NCBI GenBank assembly: GCA_024500155.1
Contig: CM044873.1
Location: 9,763,501 to 9,827,500, forward strand
Length of the DNA stretch: 64,000 bases
Direction of reading: 5' to 3'
DNA from: Chenopodium formosanum
Lineage: Eukaryota; Streptophyta; Magnoliopsida; Caryophyllales; Amaranthaceae
Within the stretch, counting starts at the first letter, position 1, and every line of letters begins with the position of its first letter. This document shows positions 1 to 11,809 of this stretch, one piece after another. The notes beneath the pieces are model-generated. The model saw only the letters and a list, made by a program, of their open reading frames with translations. It was not told the origin of the DNA and ran no database searches. The position numbers and the translations under genes were made by a program.

Positions 1-590
1 GCCAAATACAGATCGGATCCAATATCAGGCTCGGATTGTGTGTGAGTTAGGTTTGAGTGGGTTAATAATGGTACATTCCCGTTCGAGTTAGTGTTGAGTT
101 GGGTTTTAGTTCAAGTTCAATTCCAATAAATATCGATGTGCTCAAGTTGTACCTATATAATTATGCCTTCCATAATTTGATCAGCTTTATTAAGATTTTA
201 TTAAACCTATATATGAGAAATAGAGAATAAAAGGTATACAAGCTGAATCGAATTGTGGGTTTACAAATCTGTACCAGTATATAATTTGAACAAAAGGCAT
301 ATAAATTTTATTAAAGCTTCCATAATGACTCGGGTACAGTAAATAATTGGGTTGGGTACAGATTGTTATTGGGTCGGATTAAATCGGTTGACGGTTACTC
401 TCAGGTCGAGAGCATGTTCGGGTTCAGGTCAAAAAGTATTGGATCAAATCGATTGTCAGTTAACATATGGTCAGGTTCAGGTCGGGTTACAGGTCACTAG
501 TTTCACCCCATTGTCCGGGTACAGGTTGGGTTCATATCATTGTCAGTTCAGGTCGAGTTCTCGGGTCGGGTCAGTTTGACAGCTCTAGGC
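1..590. repeat. GGGTC/GGGTT-rich degenerate repeat block
   Basis: The block is rich in degenerate GGGTCGGGTT and GGTTCAGGTC words, with no credible reading frame. Its right end, read on the minus strand, starts TAGAGCTGTCAAACTGACCC. The large repeat at 37.4-38.5 kb starts almost the same way (GAGCTGTCAGTTTCTGACCC), so both look like members of one family with a defined end, probably hAT-related. The left end lies outside the window or is not recognisable. The 75-residue frame inside it (352-579) is low-complexity translation and is not called. Confidence 0.5.
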
Positions 591-1012
591 CAAACACATT
601 ACATGGTCTAAGAAATATTAGTAGAGAGAGATGAAAACAAAGTAACTCAGTAACTCACTATCACGTGTTTCGAAGTTTCGACCAATTACCATATAGGCAT
701 ATATCCATTTTTTTAGTGTTCCACTCACCCTTCAGGTTAATCCGAATTTAAGGCTCAATTCTGAGTAGTTAGGTTCCATATCATAGTTACTGTATAAATT
801 TATAATACCAATTTGTATCATAATAAGTACGGAACAATTATAGATTGGTATAAAAAAATTCTTTGTCGGTATAATTTTATTTCAACTTATTTAGAATTGA
901 TACCAATTCACAAAAAAAAATTGTATCAAGTCAATGTATATTTGTGTTTACATTATTATGCTTCGTAATTTGATTCTCAATTGGGTAGAGAATGATAATT
1001 TTTTAAATGATA

Positions 1013-1103
1013 CTACCTCTATTAACATTTAGTTGCAACTTTGGAATATTTAGTATCTCCCAAATAATACCCCAAAGTTGCAACTAAATGTTAACGGAGG
1101 TAG
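1013..1103. mobile_element. Short Stowaway-like MITE (foldback element)
   Basis: Two 32-bp arms are inverted copies of each other with two mismatches. They begin CTACCTC and contain GTTGCAACTTTGG, and are separated by about 27 bp. TA dinucleotides flank both ends (1011-1012 and 1104-1105), as expected for Tc1/mariner-derived Stowaway elements. It has no coding capacity. The transcript would fold into a near-perfect hairpin. Confidence 0.75.
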
Positions 1104-1899
1104 TATTAGCCTATTAGGTTGTTTGGGAACTTGAAATTGAATTGAAAAATAGAAATACTTGAATTCAAAATCAAGTTTATTTCTTTCAAAATAAAAAGGA
1201 AATTTTGTCAGAAAAAACCATTTATAACAACTATTTTGTTGGGAAAAACCTTATAAAATTTTTTTGGCAAAGAGAAACCAAATTCTAAATTTTTTTTGTT
1301 GAAGACAACCAAGGGTAACAATCCGGCGTTGACTGATACTAATCTGGCGTTGACTGATACTTTTCCGGCATTGACTCGACATGCGCAGCTCATGTGACCT
1401 AATTTTTACTAATCTCACCCAATTTCTTGTATTCTCTTAATCTTAATTTTAAATCATTTTGTATCTTCTCTAATCTCTAACTATAAGAATTAAATTCCGA
1501 TTACAAGATTGTTGCAGGAATTAATTGCTTCCAAAAAAAATGAATTAAAATAAAAAATAAAAAAACTCCTAAGCTACATAATGTGCTTCCTCAAGAAGCT
1601 CTATCAATGCCCGTCAAAAGAAATCCAATTGATCTGTGTAACTTGTCAATTCTTTCATTCTATTAAAACATACAACTATACAAGTGATAGTCCATATTCA
1701 AGTAATTTCCTCCTAGTAAATACTCCCTACTGGTCAAATACTAAGGTCTCTACTTATTTGGGCACACTACTTATCTGGGTAGAATATGAACAGAACAAAT
1801 TCGAGCTAAGCGAAGGAGAAAATATCCAACATTATTGCAGCTATTCAAAACAAAGCTCTAAACTTAGTGCAGATAAACAACAGTTTGCGCAGCATTAGA
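1104..1899. other. Gene-free AT-rich stretch
   Basis: I see no supportable gene here. Open frames at 1208-1393 and 1581-1898 have no recognisable domain and lie in AT-rich, low-complexity sequence. A short imperfect repeat (AATCTGGCGTTGACTGATAC type) occurs at about 1320-1375. Confidence 0.4.
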
Positions 1900-2310
1900 G
1901 GAGCAAAACCAACAATGATATCAACTCCATTTGCTTCTCCCAAAGCCCAGTCTCTAAAGATTTCTTCATCATAGCTTGTTGGTCCACCATCAGCATACCT
2001 ATCACCACCTCTTACGCCTCCATATCTCTATCCTGACCGTATCCATTTTAGGGGCATCAATCCATATATTTATCGCTTCTATAAAAATCACCAGCAGGTG
2101 GTGTACCTTTCAGTGCTGCAATAATCACGGGAACACATACCCATCTATGTTCTCCAAACGGTCTCCACTATCATAGCACCCCCCAGCAGCGCGCTCATAA
2201 TAACAGTTATATTCACAATCTCCCTGAAGAACAAAGCTACCAAATTCAGATTGTGAAGGATACCTGCCACCACCACTCGATGGGCAATTCCTAGCCCTGC
2301 ACGCCCCCAC
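1900..2310 (-). pseudogene. Degenerate RZ-1-like glycine-rich zinc-knuckle RNA-binding protein fragment
   Basis: The minus-strand translation reads ...RARNCPSSGGGRYPSQ..., then GDCEYNCYYERAAGGCYDSG and, after a frameshift near 2130, KGTPPAGDFYRSDKYMD. After a further break come GGVRGGDRYADGGPTSYDEE and RDWALGEANG. The end of a CCHC knuckle followed by an Arg/Gly/Asp/Tyr-rich tail is the layout of plant RZ-1-type cold-inducible RNA-binding proteins. Several positions where that family has Arg are Cys or Gln here, which fits decay of CG sites by cytosine deamination. There is no RRM nearby and at least two frame breaks, so I call a relic. The family assignment rests on compositional and motif similarity only. 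Confidence 0.5.
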
Positions 2311-3778
2311 ACTTAAGAGGATGAGAATGCTACAATATCATCATTTCAGTGAAGGAGAACAAAAAATTGTAAATGAATATTGGCAAAAAAGTTAGCACAC
2401 TAAAATTTATAATAATAATAATAATTATCACCCCTTCCCATCTCTATTTCATAGCTTTTTCTATTGCAAATTCTCAGTTAATTGTAATAGTTCACCATCT
2501 AAAATTCATCGGTATTCTAACCAGCTTATAATCACATATTACTATTTGGGTTCTAAAATCCCGTAATTTTCATTCACCAATCTAGCATGATAATTATTCT
2601 ACTTCATAAATGAGCATAACATGTCATGAAAACAAATAGTTAACAAACATCTATAAGAAGCCGTCCTTGGTGACTATCCTCGTATACTCTTTGATTTTAT
2701 AAGAAGCAGACATTGAATTGGTGACTAATCTCGTACACTCGTTGAAAAATGCTTGAAGTTTCACTGCTTAATTTCTGCATGGTGAGATTGCACATAGTTC
2801 CCTTCAAACTAAGAGACAAACTGTGCTGCTGCAAATGGAAGTTTTAGCTTGATGATGTACTGGACAACATAGTTTATATAGAGCACAATATTAAAATTAG
2901 TGTGTGATCCAGCAAAGATTCATGTAGTGAGTGTACTGAACACAAACCCTTTATCTGTTAAGTCTGGTTGAACAAAAAACCACCCCTAGTCCCCTACCTC
3001 CAAGATATTTTTCAGGGTGCACATATGTAGAGAGGTCCTACTTATATTCCAACAACACCTAATCTTTTCATATAAATCCTCATCAAATCAACAAAAACAC
3101 ACAAGGAATGTAAAGATTTTGCATGATTCAGTGGTGATGATTGAGAAATATAAATATTTTGTTTGGTTCACAAAATCGTTTTATAGCATATGCAACGGCA
3201 ACAAGATTCTTGCAAATCAAGCCAATCGACAAGACTATTCCATATGTATATCTGCTCCTAAGTTACTTTACAGACTTTTCCAGTAAAACATATTTTAATC
3301 CATAGACTTTTCCGGTAAAAGTGTAAAACACTCAATAGATGATCAAATGACAATGAGAAGTGCAAGCAGTGAGAATTAGGAGGCAGCCTCAAAAAGAAGT
3401 TAGAATTGAAAATATCCTTGGATGATACAACTACAAATTAAACAATATTTTCAATATGATATATCTAACTACGATGAACCTGAACAAAAACCCATTTCAT
3501 ATAATATAACAAACTAACCATAATTTAACCAAATTCATACAAACATTAAGAAAATCGGTACCAGTAGAAAAATGAAAAAAGGGAAGTTAAAAAGAAAATG
3601 ACAAGAAATCAATACCAGTAAAACAATAAAAAAAGAGAAATTAAAAAGAAAATTAACACTTCTTGTCCAAAACCATTCTTTTAAACTTCACTTGTCATTT
3701 TAAACTGATATTTGCAAAACAATCAAAGTATTCCCACAAATAAATTCCATAAAATCACAATGTCCAACATCCTCACCT

Positions 3779-3850
3779 TCAATTCTCTTTCATCCTTCTC
3801 TTAACCGGTTTTTTTTGTGTAGCCTCGAATCGCTTCCGAAGCTCCTCAAT
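3779..3850 (-). other. Isolated terminal-exon-like coding fragment
   Basis: After a good acceptor (GGTTTTGCAG) the minus strand encodes IEELRKRFEATQKKPVKR followed by RMKEN and a TGA stop at 3779-3781. This is a basic, charged, helical C-terminus. It cannot be joined in frame to the next upstream exon-like fragment (4261-4348), because one ends in phase 1 and this one needs phase 0. The parent gene is not recognised. It could be the last exon of a gene whose other exons I cannot find, or a captured fragment. Confidence 0.35.
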
Positions 3851-4260
3851 CTGCAAAACCATAAGATCAAAAGAAAAGAAAGAGAAATAAAAAAACAAAG
3901 GTCAGATCTAGTAGCAACTTTATACGAAGGGGGTGATTTGATGCAATTTGGGGGTGACTTGATGCATTTTGGGATTGATTTTTAGTTACGTACAAAGCAA
4001 ATGTTTATCAATTTTTCGCTATAACAAATTAACAATCAAAAAAAGTATTTGCATGTACCCACGCCAAGATATATGAAGAAAAGATCATTAAGAGGCCTAA
4101 GTTCCATAAACAAAGAAAAGTAGAGACACGAGCAATATTGGCCTGAAAATTTCATGTGTTAGCCAACAAATCATCAATTGTAGTTTTTTACACAAAAGAT
4201 TATTATGCATTAGATTCAAAAATTACAAAAACCATGCATAATATTATTAATCAGACAAAC

Positions 4261-4348
4261 CTGATAATTGTACATAAGAAAGACGTTCATCTTCAAGCAG
4301 GAAACTAAACTCAGGACCAAAATCAAAGAAATCACCATGATCTGTGAC
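4261..4348 (-). other. Isolated internal-exon-like coding fragment
   Basis: The minus-strand segment is bounded by an acceptor (GGGATTAG) and a donor (TATCAG/GTTTGT) and is open in one frame: VTDHGDFFDFGPEFSFL then LEDERLSYVQLS. Acidic and aromatic composition and clean splice borders suggest real coding origin. The protein family is not recognised, and phases do not match the neighbouring fragments. Confidence 0.35.
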
Positions 4349-4399
4349 CTAATCCCAATTGAAAAATCTATTACAGTTTACAACTCAAATCTTCTAGCA

Positions 4400-5830
4400 T
4401 CCCATGTCATCCGCTTAATAGGGAGATAAAAAGCAGCATATGCCATTGCTAATAAAGGTCATATAGGCATGATGTGGGACAAAATCTCTAGGAAGATCAT
4501 AGGTTATAGTTTCCATTGTTCCACCACATAAACCTCACACTGATGAAAAATATCAAATCTTGAAGCTACATGTTTCTTGTATTCTTGGTAACTATTTGAA
4601 TGAATTTCTACTTGGCGGCTTTCTAAGAAACTCTAGCACCCATTATCTTAGGAATTGGCTCATCTATTGACTGCAGCAACTTAAGTACTGGATATTACAA
4701 GGAGAGATTATGTCTGACAAAAATTTAACACCCTTTTTTTTTTTTTTTTAATGATATTCAAATATGAACCTGAATTGATGACCAATATTCCATTCAAGGT
4801 AGGTAAAAGAAAGGATGGACTACAAGGGCCCTAACCACTCGTTGATTGGGGGAAGCTGCCTTGAAAAGCATATCAGACTTCAAACCTTCTTCCTATGTTT
4901 ACATGACATAAGAATAGGTAAAAACTCACAACATAAAGACAAAAGATATGATCATATGATCAATAAGTTTGCAAAAAAACAAAAAAAAAAAAAACTGAAA
5001 GTTTTGCTCTCTTGAATAATGCAATTTCATGGTTAATGCAAACAGTTAGGGTTGAATAACGAAGCATGACATTTCAATAATCAACTTAGGCATGGAGTTA
5101 AAAGAGTGACTCCTGAAATTCAGAGGGTTGAATAACTGTGTGATAGACTGCTGGTGCTGACATCTATACTCAACTTATAAGTTTTTAGTGCATCAGGTGG
5201 AATTTTACCAAGGAGGCAAGGATTCGTCAAATTGCAGGTAAAAAAAATAAAAATAAAAAAATAAAAAAATAAAAGGTGGAGAAATTTATACACATAAACT
5301 AATCAAAACAGAAGTAAAATAGCTTAAGCCTAATGGATAGAGGATACGAATCTAAGCTGGTCAAAGATATCAAACCTTGACCAGAAAAAGGTTAAATGAG
5401 AAGCTTAAAGAGAGAAACAAGCTGGTTATGCATAGCTTTCATTCAACTTTTAGCTGCTTTCCAACAAGGATCAGAACAGCCAAAGTTGTGAAATTCTTCG
5501 GCCTTGTTTTCAAATTATGAAAAATAAATACAATTTCAATCAGATATTCTTTGAGTTTCATGCAGTTTCTTTTAGCTTTATGGCCCAATTGGCCTTTATC
5601 CACTAATTTTTGGCATATGCCAACAACCAATCTATCCTAAATACTGCAGGGTATTCTTGAAATCAAGAAAACTGGCTCTTAATGATTACTTTTCCAAAAG
5701 TAGGATCAAACTTGACTAAACAAATCTTAACGCATTGATGAACTCGATGAAAGCAAAAAAAAAAAAAAAAAACAGTTCAGTAAAGTTCAATGTCTTTCTA
5801 AAAATCCAGTCAAGTGCTTAAATTTAGCGG
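4400..5830. other. Gene-free stretch with homopolymer tracts
   Basis: AT-rich sequence with A or T runs at about 4733-4750, 4977-4994 and 5755-5772 and a TAAAAAAA-type simple repeat at about 5240-5273. Open frames at 4815-5015 and 5439-5630 show no domain and no credible splice context, so I do not call them. Confidence 0.4.
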
Positions 5831-5837
5831 ACTTAAA

Positions 5838-5959
5838 TTAAGCAGCTTTAGGATCATACCCATATTTCTTAGCCTCAACAGGAAATAGATCATTGCACTT
5901 CATCTTCTTTGCAGTGTCATTTGTATAAATAACCTCTATTTTCATCCCCCAAATTCTTG
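5838..5959 (-). other. Isolated last-exon-like coding fragment (ends KKYGYDPKAA)
   Basis: An acceptor (AATAACCAG at 5960-5962) is followed on the minus strand by an open frame reading RIWGMKIEVIYTNDTAKK, MKCNDLFPVEAKKYGYDPKAA and a TAA stop at 5838-5840. It needs one base of an incoming codon. The only upstream exon-like sequence (6268-6338) has a stop before its donor, so the two do not make a working transcript. The sequence looks like a conserved eukaryotic C-terminus, but I do not recognise the family. Confidence 0.4.
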
Positions 5960-6267
5960 CTGGTTATTATGTTCATTTTAACAAAATGCAATCACACAAC
6001 ATTAATTCAAAATACTAGTATTTGTCATGAGGTTAGCAACAATGACATCATTACCTCAATGTTTAATGCTCCCGCTCCAAGCAGGATAGAGGGGGCTGAT
6101 TATACTTAATCTAAACCCAGCAATAGCATGTAGGAGTACACACATAATATATGAGATACTCATAGATTTGCCAATATTTGAACATCCAAAATACCAAAAT
6201 GCAGGACTTAAATCCACATGAACCACAATCAATTAAGCATATAGCATGAGAACTCGGCTTAAATTAC

Positions 6268-6338
6268 CTCTTTTATTGCACAGCAATCCTGTCCTTGACA
6301 CTTCCTCTAGTATTCAAGAACCCGGCTTTCCCAAAAAT
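6268..6338 (-). pseudogene. Cysteine-synthase-like PLP-enzyme exon fragment
   Basis: After the acceptor GTTTGGGCAG the minus strand encodes IFGKAGFLNTRGSVKDRIAVQ and then TAA, seven bases before a strong donor (AGAG/GTAATT). GK-EFLNPGGSVKDR is the PLP-lysine region of cysteine synthase / cystathionine beta-synthase-family enzymes (Lys of SVKDR binds PLP). Here Pro-Gly-Gly has become Thr-Arg-Gly, and the in-frame stop would end translation. No other exon of such an enzyme is visible nearby, so this is a relic or captured exon. Confidence 0.5.
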
Positions 6339-6339
6339 C

Positions 6340-8800
6340 TGCCCAAACAAAAACTAATTAGGGCTTATGCTTTGATAATTAAGGTTATATATATAAAACA
6401 AAAAAATAAATAAAAAAAATAATAAACCAAAAAAAAAAAAAAAAAAAAAATCAGCTACTACTGGTATTTGTTATAAAATCATCAAAAAGCACAATACAGA
6501 ATCCTTAATTCTGGACTATTACTAATTTAGTACATCTTCCCTTAAAAAAAAAAGTAATTTAGTACATCAATTCTATCAAAATAAATTAACAATTTACACA
6601 TATTGGCAAAATTAACATCAAAAACCCAATCAATCGAACCCACAATAAAATTTAGCAAATGACAGGTAAAAAACAAAAATCTTGGCCAATGATTTCACCT
6701 TCACCTTCGTTCTAGATCCGTTTTCTATCTCCTCATTCAGCGGCTATTTGTCCTTCTGTTCCTTGGTCTCTCGGAGTATGATAGTGCTGAGTGGTGACCG
6801 TGGATGGCAGGCTCATTGTAAATGTAGACAATTAGGGTTCCGATGACCCAATCACTGTCACCGGCTCATTGTTGATGGTTGTAAAGAAAGTTAAAAGGGA
6901 AGAAGAGAGAGAAAAGGGGCGTATAGAGGAGGAGAAAGTACGGGAAGGGAAATGCAGATTCCATTGTTGGCAGGAGCTTGCTAGTTGATGCAATCGAGGT
7001 GCAGGAGCTCTTGCTATTATCTTGCAAGCAATGTACACTGGCTAAATTTTCAGCCAAAAGCAACTCATCAGAGACATAAAATGAAGAAAGAAAAAAGAAG
7101 AAAGAAATTATTCTCTTGCCACATCACAATAGCTGCACACATGCCTCCCACACATGTAGACACTGTTCATAAGGGGAACAAGTGAAACATTTTAAGGGTT
7201 GAGGATACCAATTCTCAGAAAGTCAGAATATTTAATAGATTAACATGATCAACAGCATTTACAATGTGCTTTGTATATACATAGCAACAAAAAACCCATC
7301 CTGAACAAAGTGGATGATTTGGAAAGGACCAAAACGGGTCTGAAAGAAAGAGGAAAGACAGCATGACATCAATCAGCTCTTATCTGGGAAAAGGCCTTTT
7401 GGAGCTCAGAGACTGCACATTAGACCTACTTTGTTTCCAAACTTTTATTTCAGATTCCTCATAAGAGTACATTACAATAGCATGAGCTCTTTCTGATAAG
7501 ATCCACAAGCAACTTACAGCAGAAATGCTTGTTATATCAAACTAAATGGATAAAAAGCAGCACGTCAATTATCATCCTAAAGGTCATTTTGTTTTCTTCC
7601 TGCTGTAAAAGTTAAGATCACATTCACAATATTAAGATACCAAACGTAGCATTTGTCTACTCTGCTCACAATATTATAAGACAGAAAAGCCTGAATGCTT
7701 TGCAAACCTAACAATAGAATCATACGAATTGTACAGGGTTCCGTGAGTAAGCAGGTACTGGAGCACTTTAAGCATCAAGATAATAACCTAAAAGTGAGAC
7801 GGCAAATAATAGTCACAAGCTTACAACAACAAAACTAGGTACACAAGGGAAAACTCATCAGTTACTTTAGGTCCATAGAGATATATACTGCAAAATAGTC
7901 TTATTAAAGGAAATTAAATTAAGCAACTTTATATTCATATATTATCCATGGCAAAGTTAGATTGTCACTCTGCCCATCCCAAATTAAGATGCACAATTTC
8001 CTATCTTGGATGCCCCAAAGTAATTTGCACACATTTTCTCTCAACCAATTTCTTTTGCTTGATTCCAACACTCTCTTACCTTTGTTTTCCTCTACCCTCT
8101 ATTATTAATATCCATGCCAAAAGCAATTGAGCAACTTATTTGAGAACGGGGGTGTACAGTAGACATTTTGAAGGTACCACCAGGTCAGATTGATTACTCA
8201 TATAAACTGCTAATTTTACCAAATTATAAATTAATTAAGAGCAATAAGAAGAAAACACCAATATTAACAACAACTAGGGACTTTAGATCAGGCTAAGGAA
8301 AACCAACATTAAGGAAAGACATGCACACAACCATCAAATAGATGATTTTGATCAGCACATGATTACATTCAGCTATAAACAGATTTTAGGTTTCAGTACA
8401 GATAGCCCCAATGCCCTCAAGAACAGGGAAAGTCATAAAGCAAAACGGAGACTTAAGACTAAGTCGTTAACAGACAGAAGAGGCTATCAGCTAAAGAGAT
8501 GGGAAAAAGAATTTGGGAACTGCTTGTTTGGACTTTGGATAACATGATTAGCCCTTGTAAATAAGCATTAATCAGTTCAGCAAAAGACATCTATGTTACA
8601 CATAAAGCACAATAGATAGGCTAGATTCAGGTTGGAAATTTAACGTAGATAGATTTAAAGGCAAAGATAAATTGAAAAAAATAAATAAATAAACTTTCCA
8701 TCAAAGTATATTAACGGCTAAGTAGCTCACCTTACCTCCCTTGCCATCATTGGCTCCAAGCAATAGCAATGATCAATAAGTGGAAATGCAATATCTGACT
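6340..8800. other. Gene-free stretch; possible 5' exon on the minus strand near 6.73-6.82 kb
   Basis: Most of the stretch has no supportable coding. On the minus strand an ATG at about 6812 opens MSLPSTVTTQHYHTPRDQ and runs 27 codons to a stop, within sequence of higher GC than its surroundings. This may be a leader exon, but I cannot connect it to anything. Frames at 6832-7063, 6985-7185, 7948-8130 and 8359-8547 show no family features. There is an A run at about 6430-6450. Confidence 0.3.
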
Positions 8801-10290
8801 TCAACAATCTTGTAGTTTTCCATGAATTTCACGCCACAATAGCATAGATTTATTGTCCACAAGATGCTTGCTTTCATAAACAATATAACTACATAATTCA
8901 TGTCGGGGCTCTGGTTTTAGAGACCTTAATTGAGTCAAGGGATCAGTGAACTTAGACTTATTGTACAGCTCCTTTGCTGGCTGGACGTGATTCCACCAGA
9001 AATCATCTAAAGCTGTCTTTATAGCATCCCAATATTCAACATCTCGATACAGCCTAAACAAACTGCTTCCATTTGGGGTCCAAACATAGAGATCCATCCA
9101 ATCCCTATCCAGTATCTCCATTAGACCTTGTGCCTGTGGCATACAATAATTTGGGATCCGCTTCCAAGGGAAAGCTTTGTTAATATCACCATCAAAGAAG
9201 GGGCACTTAATCTCCAACACTCCCTCCGATGGCAAACCATAAACATTTTCTTCAACAACCCCATCAGGAGAGGCACCAAGCCAACCATCACCATTCAAGT
9301 TATTGTTATTAAGAGTCTGAAATTTAGGAAACACAACAGACTTGTCAGTTAATATCTTGTACCGTTCCAGAGCTTCCTCCTCATTGATATTGTTATAACA
9401 GGTCGCAAGATTACCAGAAAAGGGTTAAATCGCCCCTATCTTCTCTAACCACAATTGAACTCTCCTATGAGGCCAAAACCCAATTGCAGAGCTAAAAGTG
9501 CTTGCAGTAAGCTTGTTCTTTCTTAAATTCTGCCAGTTCTTGAACCAATGCTGAAAACAACTTGCTTGAAGTACATCATATGTACCACTAATATAAGGAG
9601 GCTGACTGGTATTGTGTACGTTGCGATATATACACTTACGACTATTCCTAATAAGGATGTCCCAGTTATTGAAACTTCCTTTGAAGCTGGTATGTAAAAT
9701 GAACAGAAATTTGTTAAAACAATATACTGACAATGAGATCAACAAACTTATAACAGCAATAACAAACACATAATATGCAAAACATGGGCGAAAATCCGAA
9801 AACCCAGATGAGATATCCTCTTATTACAGCCATTTAAGTGTTACGACTAGACATTCAATATCAGAACATCGAATGCAACTAAAATGCAGGGCCAACCCTG
9901 AGGCAGGGCAGGCGGGGCGGCCGAGTTGGGGCCATGATAAACCCTAGATTGTGAAACAAATAAACATTTTCATAGTTCTGTCCTACAATAAAGAACTATA
10001 AACAGCCTGCAACACATTAGCAATCACATTTGACTCAATTATCAAATTAGGCTCCAACAACATAAAATTCTTCTTACTTGAGAATAATAATAGCAAAATC
10101 ATAGAAACTAAATCGATAGTTATAATCATTTCAGATGATAATACTAAGATTTCAATGATACATCTAAGAAGAACCCTAAATTGAATATACTGACAATTAA
10201 ATTTAACTAAACCCTAAATTGTAAAATTGATATTCGGTGATTTTAAAAAATAGAAATAACAATTATATCTTACCTCAGAAGCTGCTTCAT
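8801..10290 (-). pseudogene. YqaJ-domain (lambda exonuclease fold) nuclease gene with one in-frame stop
   Basis: Exon 1 coding part is 10274-10290 (ATGAAGCAGCTTCTGAG, donor GTAAGA); exon 2 is 8801-9686 (acceptor TACCAG). Together they encode a 300-codon frame in the pattern of plant restriction-endonuclease-like YqaJ proteins: a short N-terminus that could be an organelle presequence, RKNKLTASTFSSAIGFW, SPDGVV, GVLEIKCPFF (acidic/Lys metal-site core of the fold), PQAQGLMEILDRDWMDLYVW and FWWNHVQPA. A TAA at 9425-9427 replaces codon 93, between EKIGAI and PFSGNLATC. The frame is otherwise open to the natural stop. The family normally has a glutamate there (from memory), so one base change explains it. 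Reading stops before the catalytic core, so the product would be a 92-residue stub unless this is a sequencing error. Intron 1 spans about 9687-10273. Confidence 0.75.
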
Positions 10291-11295
10291 TGGAGGAGGG
10301 AAAGCTCAGAAGCTTCTCCGATGAAGTATCAGAGTATACGCTTCAATGGAGAAGAGAGAGAAAGGGCGAAGCTTAAGAATGAAAGAGCTCCAAAAGAGGA
10401 AGAAATGAAAACGTAGGTGTAAAATGTAATAAAGGATTGGGGTTTATCAAAGGGTTTTGTCCACTAATTTTGTCCCAAATAACGCATAGTGTGTTATAAT
10501 ACATTTTCATTTTAGCATAGAGTGTTATAAAATGGTAATTGGAGTCAATTTTTTAATAACAAATTTTTATTATGATGACTAGAAGCGGGTTGATACATAT
10601 TCATTTATGTTGAATAAATTTTTTTAAAAATATGTTTGGTATTAGATGTAAAATAGATTACTAATGAGATACGTTATTGTAGGGTGATATGATTACTAAG
10701 TAGATATGATTGGCTATCGAAAGATGATGGAGCAAGTGAGAACTTTAAATCATAATCCAAATGTTAGGCAACTATGAGAATATGAACTAAGTTTACAAAT
10801 TTTTTAGTATGCTCAATCAATACCAACCTAATAAATTGATGGATAATGTCATTGACGGTTTAAAATTAGATTATAAGTATATCCTACCAATGTCAGTTAA
10901 AATATCGTAAAACAAGTATATATATACTTAATATTTTAAACAATGAATTAAATTTTAGATACTTTTACTCATCGTATAGATGTCAAACAATCCATAACAT
11001 AGCACTCTGATATCATATACTCATATTATGACATATGTGACGTATCCATGTAACCTAATTGAAGGGCGATCTTTTAGTTCTTACATAGGAAATAGCATAA
11101 TAATTCCATGTAAGAAAAATTTAAAAGAGCGCGAGCGAGTATGCCTAGTACACCCCGTACACAAGTCACGACTACATATTATACCACTCATAAAATAGAA
11201 AGAATACACTTCTCTATCGTTGCTACTCAACACTTTCATTAAATTTACACATTCAAACCTCTGTTTTCCAATTTCTTTGAAGATTCTGAATTGCA
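10291..11295. other. Gene-free intergenic stretch
   Basis: The first 150 bases are GA-rich and are probably the 5' untranslated region and promoter of the YqaJ gene on the minus strand. The rest is AT-rich with no supportable reading frame. The frame at 11081-11296 on the minus strand has no domain. Confidence 0.4.
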
Positions 11296-11340
11296 ATGGA
11301 AAACCAGCAAGATAATCAACAATCTGTGACTGGCCCTTCG
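11296..11340 (+). pseudogene. Orphan first exon related to the 45 kb coiled-coil gene
   Basis: ATG opens MENQQDNQQSVTGPS and reaches a donor TCG/GTATGATTTTC. The sequence before the ATG (TTTGAAGATTCT), the donor and about 180 bases of the following intron match the region at about 45,250-45,560, upstream of the coiled-coil gene. At 11.3 kb the homology ends where an LTR-like block begins, and no later exons are seen, so this is the broken 5' end of a duplicate. Interestingly this copy keeps an intact ATG frame, while the 45 kb copy has a two-base-shorter exon in which the aligned ATG runs into a stop. Confidence 0.55.
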
Positions 11341-11801
11341 GTATGATTTTCTTTAACTGGGTTTTTTATTTTATAATTTAATTTTGTTTTGCTTAATCTT
11401 AGTAGTAGAATACTAGAATTTTGGTGGTGTTCTTTGATAATCTCTTTCAATTAAAATCTGCATTTTCGATTATAACTTATTAATGGCGAATTAAGAGAAA
11501 GAAAATGATGGACTGATTGATGTTGCCCTGACAGAAAAAAGCGTCAAGAAAGTAGACAACTTGTCACGTGCTGACTTATTTCCCTAAGTCCCCTTGCACG
11601 CGGTCCACTAGTCGACAGCACCCGTTAGTCTCCTAGTCAGGACTCCCCTTGTTTTGCTAGGCTAAGTGTGCTACAAAATTGGCTAAGTAAGATATTTAAG
11701 ATGCTCACAAGAGATTTCAAAGGAAAGCTTTGATTACTTGAGAGATCTTTACACTTGTATTGGTTTGTGTTGGCTAAAATGTACAAATGAATGGGATGGC
11801 C

Positions 11802-11809
11802 TATTTATA
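11802..11809 (-). promoter_or_regulatory. TATA box of the LTR-like block
   Basis: The minus strand reads GCCTATAAATAGGCC, with TATAAATA at this position. It is placed for transcription toward lower coordinates, with the heat-shock elements upstream. Confidence 0.5.

Noticed and set aside
5439..5630. Minus-strand 63-codon frame as a small gene
   Set aside because: No domain, no splice or start context, AT-rich setting.
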